DNA of 64,000 nucleotides, taken from Yarrowia lipolytica (Eukaryota; Ascomycota; Dipodascomycetes; Dipodascales). The position numbers and the translations under genes were made by a program. The stretch is from NCBI RefSeq assembly GCF_001761485.1, contig NC_090775.1, positions 1-64,000 on the forward strand. Direction: 5' to 3'. The notes beneath the pieces were generated by a model, which saw only the letters and a list, made by a program, of their open reading frames with translations, did not search any database and was not told where the DNA came from. Positions 20,905-30,731 of this stretch are shown here, in pieces (within the stretch, counting starts at the first letter, position 1; the number at the start of each line of letters is the position of its first letter).

Positions 20905-22908
20905 GTTGTTGAATAGTGTGTGATATGAGAACGGACTGGTCGGGGAGAAAATTCAGTTGGTCGAGGCCTTCTTATTATGAGTGTTTCTCTCTTTCTCTTT
21001 TTTTAATTTTTTTTTAGGTGTGTGCGTGTGTCCGTGTCCTGGGTGTTGACTGTATCAAAATAGCCAAAAGCATATAGCCGTACAATTAGCTCGGGGTCTT
21101 TGTATCAAGGTCGTGTCTGAAGCGCAAATTTATGCACATAAAAGTCTATGGAACTTGAGCGTTGGAGAATATTGACAGATGAAGGGAACCATCTCTGGGA
21201 GACCTCACGCACGTGTATACACATCACACAATAACTACAGACTGGCCCGGTAGCTCCAACTACATTCCGTGGACTACCCCGCTGACTTGGCAAGCCCACC
21301 TACACACAGAGTTCTGTGCTAGATCCCCGGAGGTGCGTCAGCATGAAAAGGCGGATAAGGGGAACCATGTTCGTTATTAAGGGGCGGCTCTTGTTAGGCT
21401 TGTTTCTGGACATGCGTGCGTTCATCGCAATGGTGTCGCAAGGGTGTCCAAAGGGTGTCGTAAGGGAGTCTCAGGTCTGGTGTTGAACCACGGAGTAAGG
21501 TGGTGTTGATGCTGAGTCATTTGACACCACACAACTATTTCACAATCGTCACAAGTCGCGGTGTCTGGGGTCAAGCTTTGGGCTCTTGCAAGGTCTGTCC
21601 TTTCTTTCTCGTACTGCGATCCACGCTGCAAGGTCGCATGGACATTTAGGTTGACAATGGGAGCTGGGGCTGCCAAAACCACGCTAAACGATCGGTTCTG
21701 GTAAACATGCTCTTTCGGGCTCGATAGCAGCGCTCTTCTGGGGTGCTATTGATACAGGTCACCGGTCCTGGCAGTCGCATATGGCCGCCCAATCAACACG
21801 GCGCTCACAAAAGTTTCGACTCTATTTCCTATGTGCGTCTCGGGAAAGCATAAAGGCAAGGCAAGAAATGTGTGTCACGTTTAGCTGGAGAACGGCGGCA
21901 GTGACGACAAGACACATCATTGGAGAGCAGTAGCTCCAGAGTGCATTGCGGCGAAGAAAGGAAGTAGAGAAATAAACTACAAACCAAAAGATAATCGCAT
22001 CTGATAACTCCAATCTGGTGTGACGTGATGAGTTCTTTCTTGGCTTTGGAGCAACAAGTGGACATGGTCTTGTTGTCAAGTAGGGAACACATGCCGATAA
22101 CTCTTGTTCAACAGACATTCTACTATAGACACAAGCTCGGGAAAAAGTCGGAACAAAGTCGGGACAAGCTCGAGTCAAATTTTAGCATCTGATAAATTAA
22201 ACCGTGGACGATAATCAGTGAAAATCTTGCACTTGTGTGATCACACGAGCAGAACGACGAAGAAGCCAAGGTTAAACTGCTCCTAGCTGCACCTCTAGTC
22301 CTAATCAATTCGCTGGTCTTCGGAAGCCGTTGCTGGTCCATCCGCACGGCCTACTGTTGCTCCAAGCTTGTTGCTTTATCCGAATGGGGTGCCTTGTTCC
22401 TTTCAGTCATGCATCATCTGCTCCAGGAGATGGATGAAACTGTAATAAAGACGTCAACGGGAACCGTTTTGGATGATGGGGCCCATCAACGACAGCTACA
22501 GAGGACTTGTAGCAACTCCAACAGCCCTCAGTCATGTCCCGGTCACTCGAGAAAAAGAAAAGCCTCCTGAATGCCATAAGCTTAGCCTCGGACTAAAAAA
22601 ACTAACCCGGAGTTAGTTTTAACATGTTTCTACAGCTCTTGGCGAGGCTCTAGAGAGGCAATTGTGGCCCTGACATGCCTCTGGCAAATTTCGGAGTCTG
22701 TCGGAGTCCGAATCCCGCATATCTCGCTCGGACGAATTAAATTTCTCGATAACACGCTAAGCGTCTGCATGTGGTTGAGCACCACAACCCGAACTCTAAA
22801 TGCCCACCATCCATCCATCATTCATCACAGACACCGACGATCACGTGACACCCGGGGGATGACAAGTAAGCTTCGACAGTAGACGCACACCACACAAACG
22901 AAACAACC
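20905..22908. other. Divergent intergenic region, zinc transporter / APL5
   Basis: About 2 kb between two divergently transcribed genes; it must hold both promoters. A T-rich run lies near 20985-21015, upstream of the transporter. No ORF above about 120 codons and no RNA gene was seen. Short minus-strand frames at 21.4-22.3 kb overlap in several frames and are not supported. Confidence 0.5.
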
Positions 22909-25511
22909 ATGTCGTTGACGACCAGAGATGATGTACGAAATCGGCTGCGGCCTTTTGGAGTCATGTGAGTATGCAGAATGCAGCAGTCGTGTGATTGAAG
23001 AGGTCATGGGGTTCCCTCTTCACCATAACACCAGTGAGCCATTAACCAACCACAACACCACAGCCACACTAACACAGATTCGAATCAACATTAACTGATC
23101 TCATTAAGGGTATTCGAGCCGCCAAAGATCTGCCCGCCAAAGAGCGGTTCCTCAAACAGGCAGTGTCCGACTGCCACCAGGAGGCCCGAAACCAGGATCT
23201 GACCGTCAAGACACTCGCCATCCTCAAACTGGCATATCTGGAGATGCTGGGTTACGACATGTCGTGGGCCTCCTTCCACGTCCTGGAGGTCATGAGCTCG
23301 CCAAAGTTCCAACAAAAACGAGTGGGCTACCTCGCTGCCATCCAGTCCTACCGTGACGACGACGATGTGTTGATGCTTGCGACCAACCTCCTTAAACGTG
23401 ATCTGACGTCAAGCTCGCCGGTCGAGGTGTCCGTGTCTCTATCCGCAATCGCCACCATTGTCACCCCTTCACTCGCTCAGGACGTGCACCCCGAAATTGT
23501 CAAAATGCTGTCCCATTCGAAACCCTACATCCGAAAGAAGGCAGTGCTGGCAATGTATAAGATCTTCCTCCAGTACCCAGAGGCACTGCGGACGTCGTTC
23601 TCTCGTCTCAGAGATCGACTCGATGATTCAGACCCCTCAGTTGTTTCTGCCACAGTCAACGTGATCTGTGAGCTCGCCAAGAAGCACTCAAAGAACTACG
23701 TGCCCCTGGCCCCACAACTCTACCAGCTGCTGACCACGTCCTCCAATAACTGGATGATGATTAAGATCCTCAAGCTGTTCTCGTCGTTGGCACCCATTGA
23801 GCCTCGGCTTAAACCTAAGCTGTTGCCTCAGATCATGACCCTGATCCAGTCCACCTCGGCACTCTCCCTCCAGTACGAGTGCATCAACTGCATTGTGAGC
23901 GGAGGCATGCTAGGAGAAGACGACCACGATGTGGCTGGTGTCTGTGTCGAGAAGCTGTCGTCTTTTGTGAACCAAGGCGACCAGAATCTCAAGTACGTGG
24001 GTCTTTTAGCGCTTGGGAAGATCGTCAAGGTCCATCCCATTCTTGTTGGAAAGCTGCAGGGTGTCATTCTGGAATGCCTCAAGGAAAACGCCGATTCCAC
24101 GATCCGAGAACGAGCACTGGAGCTTGCCAACGATCTTGCATCGGAACACAATGTTGAAACCATTGTGAACCTGCTGCTTTCCCAGCAACTTACCCACGCG
24201 TCCATTTCATACATTCTGGACATGTGCTGCAGAGACACATACTCACTCATTTCCGACTTTGAGTGGTTCTTGAATGTGCTCAAGAAGCTCGCACTGGTCG
24301 ATTTCCCTCTCGAAGACCCTGCTCGGATCGGAGAAACGCTCCGAGATCTGTGCATGCGAGTCCCCGATATGCGAGAGGAGATTACCGGAGTTTGCTACGA
24401 AATATTCACAGACGGAGGTGTGTATCTCCGGAACCCCGGCGTCCTGCCTCCCGTTCTCTTCTGTCTCAGCGAGTACCCCATGCATCGACAAAAGGACATT
24501 TTGGACTTTTGCCTCAACTCATACTCGCACGTCAGAGAGAACAGTGGCAGCAGCAACAATGCTGTCGATCTGGCCGTTTGTGTATGCATCGTGAAGGTGT
24601 TTGGCAAGTTCTGCGAGGGCATCATCTGGTCATCTCCCAACGAGCTTTATGTTAAAAAGACTGTGACCAATGTGATCAAGTTTTTGTCGTCATATCTTGC
24701 GTCGCCGGACTACGAGCTGCAGGACTTTGCCACCCAGTTTTCCGAGCTCTTCAAGGTCATTTCCGAGTCTCTGGAGGAGGAGGGTGTGCCTGTGCTTCTT
24801 ACCGAGGTGCTGCCGTCTTTCTTTGCATATGAACTGAATCCTGTGGCACCAGACACTCAGAAGAGAATTCCATTCTTAGATCTGGAGCTCCCTCCCGAGC
24901 TTGAGCAGACCCTGGAAGTGGAATTCTCTGACATTGAGGACGAGGAGGTTTATGTTGAGGAGGAGTTTACCCCCCAATTTGCTTCTACGGTCAGTGGAGT
25001 GCAGAAGGAGAGTCTACTGGATGCTCGTAAGGAGCGACTAGAGAAGCAGAAGGATGATCCGTTCTACATTTCTCGAGACACTACGCCCAATCCTCTCAAG
25101 GACGAGCAGGTGGACGTCGATTCCATCCCCGTGGTGGACCTGCAGATCAACGAGACATCGATAAAGACTCCGCCCATTCAGACCAAGCCGAAGCGCAAGA
25201 TTAAGATCATCAAGGACGAGCAGATTGATGGCGAGATTGTGCCCAAGTTGGAGGTGACCAAGAACGTCAAGAAGAACGTTTTGATTCGGCCCAACCAGCT
25301 CGACCAGTTTGAGCTGGAGGACGACAAGGACTCGCCCGAGGTTGCGCAGATGAAGCAGGAGCTCAAGGACAAGAAAGATAAGAAGGACAAGAAGGACAAG
25401 AGGGACAAAAAGGACAAGGAAAAGAAGCCCAAGAGCAAGGCCAAGAAGGAGGGGGCTGATGGCGAGGTCAAGGAGAAGAAGCGCAAGAAGCGGGTTGCCG
25501 TCATCGAGTAG
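22909..25511 (+). CDS. AP-3 adaptor complex delta subunit
   Basis: Large subunit of the AP-3 coat, which carries cargo from Golgi or endosomes directly to the vacuole. Two exons: 22909-22964 (18 codons plus 2 nt, MSLTTRDDVRNRLRPFGV), intron 22965-23077 (113 nt, GTGAGT donor, CTAACACAG acceptor), and 23078-25511. The spliced protein is 829 aa. Residues from about 19 (FESTLTDLIKGIR) match the N-terminal signature of AP-3 delta. The adaptin-type alpha-solenoid follows (YLEMLGYDMSWASFHVLEVM, PYIRKKAVLAMYKIF) and runs to about residue 600. The tail is acidic, then extremely Lys-rich (repeated KDKKDKKDK), as in other delta subunits. Partners would be beta3, mu3 and sigma3, encoded elsewhere. Confidence 0.95.
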
Positions 25512-26151
25512 ATCATAGATGTATTGTAATTAACCATACACTTGTACTGTAGCTCAAGCATGGCGGTACAGTCTCGTATCGTATCGTAGCAAGCTGGTTG
25601 TGCTCGTTCTAAAACTCTAATGCATGTATCACGTGTACTAATTTAGATAGGGTTCCTATCAAGTTTTCTGTGGCGTTGAACAAGCATGCTGTCAGTAAGA
25701 TTAGGACAATCAGTAAAGGGAAGGTGCAAGTGCGAGAACCTTGGGAGGAAGGAGAAGAGCACCGGCCCAAAATAATTGGGACGTAACGTAAACCAGCGGG
25801 GAAAAAAAAGAGAGACCCTGGTGTTTGGAGTGCGTGTTTGTGTCACTTGAGACGCTCGCGTGTAGCATTTTGCCGCGGCAGACCCGCGCATCTGACTGGT
25901 CATTTCCACTCAACAATGGGCAGCCCCACACATACGTTGCAGGTGATACTATAGCCTGTACTGTATCATCTGTCCCGTAACCACAGCAGCAGCGCTCAAT
26001 ACTCCGCACTCTATACATTTAAGCTTCTGGGGTTCCTGATAAAGCCTTCGCCACCTAGACTTCAGTGTGTCTTCTCTCTCACCTCTCAGACAACAACAAA
26101 CACACACCACACCGACACCGACACGCTCTACATATTTTAAGTCTCCTTACA
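25512..26151. other. Intergenic region between APL5 and the FHA gene
   Basis: Tandem genes on the plus strand. No ORF supported. The segment just before 26152 is CA-rich and pyrimidine-rich (ACACACCACACCGACACCG), typical of a yeast 5' leader. A frame open from 26065 merely extends the FHA ORF upstream. Confidence 0.5.
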
Positions 26152-27846
26152 ATGTCTCCCACCACGGGCGAAGCTGACAAGACCACACCTTCTACCGTTC
26201 CCGCCAGCTCTGCGATTTCGCAGACCAAGGGACGATGTTCCTTCACGCTCTTTTCCAGACGAAACGACTGGACTCGCAGCGGCGAAGTGGACTGTGTCTC
26301 TTTCGAGCCTGATTCTATGAAACCATTCGACGTGGAGCTCACCGACGCGCAGAAGCAGACCCTGGGGTCACCCAGAGGCCACAAAAAAAACATCCATGTC
26401 CCCAAGGCCTTCAACCTCGTGTCTCGCAACCACGCCAGCTTTGTAGCCACGGATAAACAGCTGTTTCTGTTTGAGAGCAAGGCAAAGTACGGCACCAAGC
26501 TGGACGGCCAGAAGTTGCAGCTCAACACCTTTTATCCCCTGAAGGAAGGCTCGCAAGTGACCCTGTCCCCTGACTGCAGGGCACACGGCACCGCCTTTGA
26601 TTTTGAGGTTGAGAGCATCTCCTTTGGAAAAGCTCCTGCCACTCCTTCTGTGACCTTTTCTTCCTCGAGCATTGTTTACAAATACGACAGCGAGGTTTCC
26701 CAGGGCACCAGCATGGACTCTTCCCCCAACGATGCCATCGTTATTGACATTGATTCCGACGATGAAGATACTGGCGAACAATCCGACATTGAAGTCGTTG
26801 GTTGTGCCGTTTCGTCGGGTGACAACGGGGAAGGGCAAGTTGGAGATGCTCAGCGATGCCACTGGTCCGAAGAAGACGAAGAGGATCGCAACGAGGACGA
26901 TGACGAAGAAGACGAAGAAGATGATGAAGACGAAGAAGACGAAGAAGACGAAGAAGACGATGAAGACGATGAAGAGGAAGAAGAGGACGAGGACGACTCT
27001 CAAAACAGAAACCAACGTTGGCTCGCGGCTTCTCATGATTCCGATGATGACAAGGATCATGATGTTGAGCCGGCCACTCTTGTTGAGCTTCTCAGATCGG
27101 CTCCCACTGCTCGTGCGCCTGATGAAAATCCCCATCAGATTTTTTTCAAACCTAGAAGAAGCAACCAGGACACCCTTTTTGGCTACGACACCTTGCCAGC
27201 TCACGAGCCAGGATCGTTCCAGACACCTGAGAATCAGTTCGATAACTCAGAGGAAGCCTTCCTATTTGAGGAGGATGAGAGAGCTGAATCTTTGCTAAAG
27301 GTACATGAAGCTCCTGCTGAAAGCTCCATTGTGAAACCTGCAGATACCTCCGAGGTCTCCGTTGGTCAGGAGTCAACCAAGATACCTGTTACAAAGTCCA
27401 ACGAGGTTGCCATGGATATGGAGTCCACCAAGGTCTCTGTCAAGCCGGTATCTACCACCGTCTCAGTCGAGGCTACAACCCAAACTCCCCTTATCGAGAA
27501 GTCCTCCATCATCGATATGTCAACCGTCCAAGAGCCCGCCGAGAGCCCAGCCTTCCAGGACGCTTCTACCAACCTTCCCACCGCCAAGGAGACAATCATT
27601 CACGAGCCTGCTGCCACAGCCCCGGAGCCTCTTCCCACAGCGGCTTTCCAGGAGCTGGCATCCATTCCTCGAGTTCGTAAGCGAACCCGGGAGGAGATGG
27701 TGAAGGAAGAGGAGGATCTGGATGTACCTCTGCCTAAGAAGTCCACCGAAGGCCGACGAATTGGGCAGATCTTCACCGCCGTTGCAGCTGGTATGCTTGT
27801 GGGAAGTATCGGCACCGTGACTGCTCTGGCTAGCATGTCCACTTAG
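26152..27846 (+). CDS. FHA-domain protein with acidic region and C-terminal membrane anchor
   Basis: 564 aa from the ATG at 26152; an upstream in-frame start at 26065 would add 29 His/Thr-rich residues that look like untranslated leader. A forkhead-associated domain, which binds phosphothreonine, spans about residues 28-155, with the key SRNH at 91-94 and YGT at 113-115. A long acidic tract rich in Asp/Glu follows (about 215-285), then a Ser/Thr/Val/Pro-rich repetitive linker with recurring TKVSV-like words. A basic patch (RKRTREE) and a final segment near 540-560 (IFTAVAAGMLVGSIG) look like one membrane helix with glycine zipper spacing, ending four residues from the stop. The architecture recalls tail-anchored FHA proteins such as yeast Far9/Far10 and animal SLMAP, but the coiled coils of those are not evident. 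Role unknown. Confidence 0.88.
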   Translation: MSPTTGEADKTTPSTVPASSAISQTKGRCSFTLFSRRNDWTRSGEVDCVSFEPDSMKPFDVELTDAQKQTLGSPRGHKKNIHVPKAFNLVSRNHASFVATDKQLFLFESKAKYGTKLDGQKLQLNTFYPLKEGSQVTLSPDCRAHGTAFDFEVESISFGKAPATPSVTFSSSSIVYKYDSEVSQGTSMDSSPNDAIVIDIDSDDEDTGEQSDIEVVGCAVSSGDNGEGQVGDAQRCHWSEEDEEDRNEDDDEEDEEDDEDEEDEEDEEDDEDDEEEEEDEDDSQNRNQRWLAASHDSDDDKDHDVEPATLVELLRSAPTARAPDENPHQIFFKPRRSNQDTLFGYDTLPAHEPGSFQTPENQFDNSEEAFLFEEDERAESLLKVHEAPAESSIVKPADTSEVSVGQESTKIPVTKSNEVAMDMESTKVSVKPVSTTVSVEATTQTPLIEKSSIIDMSTVQEPAESPAFQDASTNLPTAKETIIHEPAATAPEPLPTAAFQELASIPRVRKRTREEMVKEEEDLDVPLPKKSTEGRRIGQIFTAVAAGMLVGSIGTVTALASMST

Positions 27847-27974
27847 TGTCACCGTTTTATTTGCTAACTGAGTAATTACGCGTAAAGAATTATTTATATG
27901 TATGACGTATGCTATGTGTATCTATGTGTATGCTATAATATATGCTAATAGGTGGGTTATGAAAGACATTCTCT

Positions 27975-28607
27975 CTAATCCAGCAGTCCCTGCTCGTTGA
28001 GATGGTTAATGAATGCAAGTAGAGTTTCGTTCTCCTTCATAATGTCGGTCCGGAAGAGCTTCTTGTACAGCGGCATCTTTTTGGGTGGCTGGTACCGTCT
28101 GTAGACCTTTGAAGCGTGGTCTGCCGGAGGTGCAGGTGCTCCACCTGAGCTTGCAGAGCCCGTTGCAGTGGCCCCTGATTTGTCGTGTGAGAATCTGCAC
28201 TTGTCTCCGAATCTGCATTTTCCTGTTTTCATGAAGAAAGAACATTTTTTGGGGCCAGATTCTTTGTTGCTGTTGTTTGCGGTTGGCAGTTTGTCCATAT
28301 CGCCTGGGTTTGTCTTCTGTTTCTTAGTTTGTTGTTCCCGTTCCTTTTCCTGCTTCTCCTGCACCCGTTTGCGCGTGGGCCAGTTTTGGCGTCGTTCTGC
28401 TCTCCATTTCTCAATGTCCTCTGGTGTGATAAGCAGCACTGATGTTCCCTGGATAGGGACAGGGCCATTAGCCGCCAGCTTTTTAGCTAGCAGCGACTCC
28501 TCGTCTTCTTCGTCTTCCTCGCGGTGTTTAGACGTGAATGTGGGTGTGGGGGCTGTGCCGCTGTTGCTTGGTGGCGGAGGCGGAGGCGGTGCGTAGAAAT
28601 AGGACAT
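27975..28607 (-). CDS. NUFIP-motif and CCCH zinc-finger protein (Rsa1-like)
   Basis: 210 aa, converging with the FHA gene. The N-terminus has a run of ten prolines in thirteen residues and an acidic patch. Residues about 59-81 (LITPEDIEKWRAERRQNWPT) match the NUFIP/PEP element by which Rsa1 and NUFIP1 bind Snu13/15.5K during box C/D snoRNP assembly. A single CCCH zinc finger lies at 122-141 (C-x8-C-x5-C-x3-H). The C-terminus ends in a short conserved helix pair (LYKKLFRTDI, LAFINHLNEQGLLD). The likely role is snoRNP or ribosome assembly in the nucleus or nucleolus, inferred from the NUFIP motif. Budding-yeast Rsa1 lacks a CCCH finger of this type, so a strict orthology claim is withheld. Confidence 0.85.
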   Translation of the reverse strand: MSYFYAPPPPPPPSNSGTAPTPTFTSKHREEDEEDEESLLAKKLAANGPVPIQGTSVLLITPEDIEKWRAERRQNWPTRKRVQEKQEKEREQQTKKQKTNPGDMDKLPTANNSNKESGPKKCSFFMKTGKCRFGDKCRFSHDKSGATATGSASSGGAPAPPADHASKVYRRYQPPKKMPLYKKLFRTDIMKENETLLAFINHLNEQGLLD

Positions 28608-28857
28608 GACTCGATGTTGTGTGGTCTTGTTTTCCTATTGTCAAAATAAATTTTGAAAGTCGATGTGGATTATTTGAGGGTGCATGTGAGCTGCAACATT
28701 TCTGAACTATGCTCTGACTCAGCGTTTTTCCACTCTAGGTTTTGGCGACCCCCAACCGCTAGCCCCTCACACTAATTATTGACTCTTAGGTTTCCGCGCG
28801 AATACTTCCCTCTCCTCAACACCAAAAACAGACACAGACACACAATCATACACAGCC

Positions 28858-29557
28858 ATGTCCAACGGTAGCATCATCAGCAGAACGACCAACTACATCT
28901 TCTCCAAGGACTTTGTGAAATGTGAGTATTCCGGTAGCATTGTGTTGATTGGCGGAGCGGTGGACATTTTTCGGACACACACAGACAGGAGTGAACTGTT
29001 GAGCCATGTTGGTCTAACGATCGATTCGTTGCAGATTGTCTGTTGCGACAATAAGATGCCAGGTGTCGGTATTGCTCCACAAACACGAAAGACCAACAAT
29101 ACACAAGCGACAAGAAACCAATGTACCCCATGTTGTCAATCTTGTCAATCACCCCGGACGTTGATTTGTTCACATCAAGGACTTACAACGGAGATAGCGT
29201 ATCTATTTGCTCCAAGTCGATCTCTTTTTGTTCAACACTAACACAGACATTTGCTCCACCCACTTTTGGGGACCCGTTTCCAACTTTGGAATCCCCGTGG
29301 CTGCGGTGATGGATCTTAAGAAGGACCCCACCAAAATCTCCGGCCCCATGACCGGCTCTCTGATTGTCTACTCTCTGGTTTTCATGAAGTACGCCACCGC
29401 CGTGACCCCCTGGAACCCTCTGCTGTTCGGCTGCCACTTTGTCAATGAGTGTGCTCAGCTCGGCCAGGGCGCTCGATACGTCAACTACTGGTACTTGGGC
29501 GGACGAGATAAGGCTCTCAAGGACGGAACCGCTGCTCCTCTCCCCGAGAAACAGTAG
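28858..29557 (+). CDS. Mitochondrial pyruvate carrier subunit Mpc1
   Basis: Half of the inner-membrane heterodimer that imports pyruvate into mitochondria. Exon 1 is 28858-28921 (21 codons plus 1 nt), the intron is 28922-29246 (325 nt, GTGAGT donor, CTAACACAG acceptor), and exon 2 is 29247-29557. The spliced protein is 124 aa, close to yeast Mpc1. The join reads [18 protein letters not shown], matching the [13 protein letters not shown] signature. [14 protein letters not shown] and [17 protein letters not shown] follow as in the family, with two to three membrane helices. The exon junction falls at the conserved Tyr codon, which supports the splice. Its partner (Mpc2/Mpc3) is not in the window. 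The intron is long for this position, and a TTGCAG inside it near 29030 could be an alternative acceptor. Confidence 0.97.
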
Positions 29558-30731
29558 ATAGATACACGTACGTAGAAGGAAGATTAAAAGTGATTGATTG
29601 ATTGATAAGTCTGTTTGGCCATTGGCGAGAAGCGTAGTCGTGTTTAGGACAGAGACAACGGTTAGAGTGAGACATATTGAGCTTAGCGTATTTTGAATGT
29701 TCCATACAAGAATGGCCCAGATATCGTATCGGCGTTAAAGATAAATCAGACTGGCGGAGTTCAGTATGGAAAGCGATTGAAGAGAGGGGGCGCGGCGGGT
29801 TCTATGTACTCGTATTCTACTGGAAATGCTTGTCCAATGCTATGGGGCGCATATTTCATTGAGGCACTTCCCAATAGCCGAGATAGGTGTGGGGGTCAGG
29901 TACGCACGCGGGCGGAGTTGATGGGGTTGTTTAGGGCTTCATGAATGTGAGAGCAGTGACGTAATGGACGTTGAATTCCCCATTGCCGTATTTGCATGAT
30001 TGAAGAACCTCTGAGCTACTGCCTTTTTTTTTTTTTTTTACTCTCTGGTCGGCAACTGTTAACTAAAGTCGGTCAAAACTGACAGTACTAGTGGAGCCTA
30101 TAGTTGAGTAAACGAACACAGAATTGACAACGACATAACTAGCCTGTTTGAAGATTGGTTTCTATTAAAAGTATTTGGGACACATAATCGCAACGTTAGA
30201 AGCACCGCTTGTCTATGTATTACCCACAAGAGCCATTAGAAACCTCTCTCAAGTGGGTCTCCTTTTGCTTACATAACAAGCCGATAGCTTCCTCTCCGCT
30301 TGATGCGCCTACAAGTACAGTACTAGTATGACGGTACATACTGTTCCAATCTGAGCCATATATCAGACAAACTGGTCTATTCTACATCAGGCCGTCCACA
30401 GATCAAGTGGTTAACCAGATGTGGTCATCATTTCAGGTCTCCTCCCCTACTCCACTGTGCCGTTATCAGTACGCTGAATTATTAATGGCCTGCGCAGAGA
30501 ATGTTACACACACTACTCGACCAGACACGAGTAAAGAAAAGTGATCTGGACCACATATATTTCATTTCATCAATCAGCGACTCTCCTGTGTGAGCTGCTA
30601 CTTGTAACATCTCTGCCTCACAGCTTCTCAGTAGAGAGTTGTACTGTACCCAAACCCTGATACGCCTCCGAACCTAAGTGTGAGTGCAACTGTGAATTGC
30701 ACTTGACAACCAGCAACCGCAACGAAACAAA
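29558..30731. other. Intergenic region between MPC1 and SKI3
   Basis: About 1.2 kb. A T-run of 15 lies at 30026-30040. Small ORFs at 29.68-29.94 kb overlap in two frames and have no domain. ACAAGTACAGTACTAG occurs near 30311. No gene supported. Confidence 0.5.
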
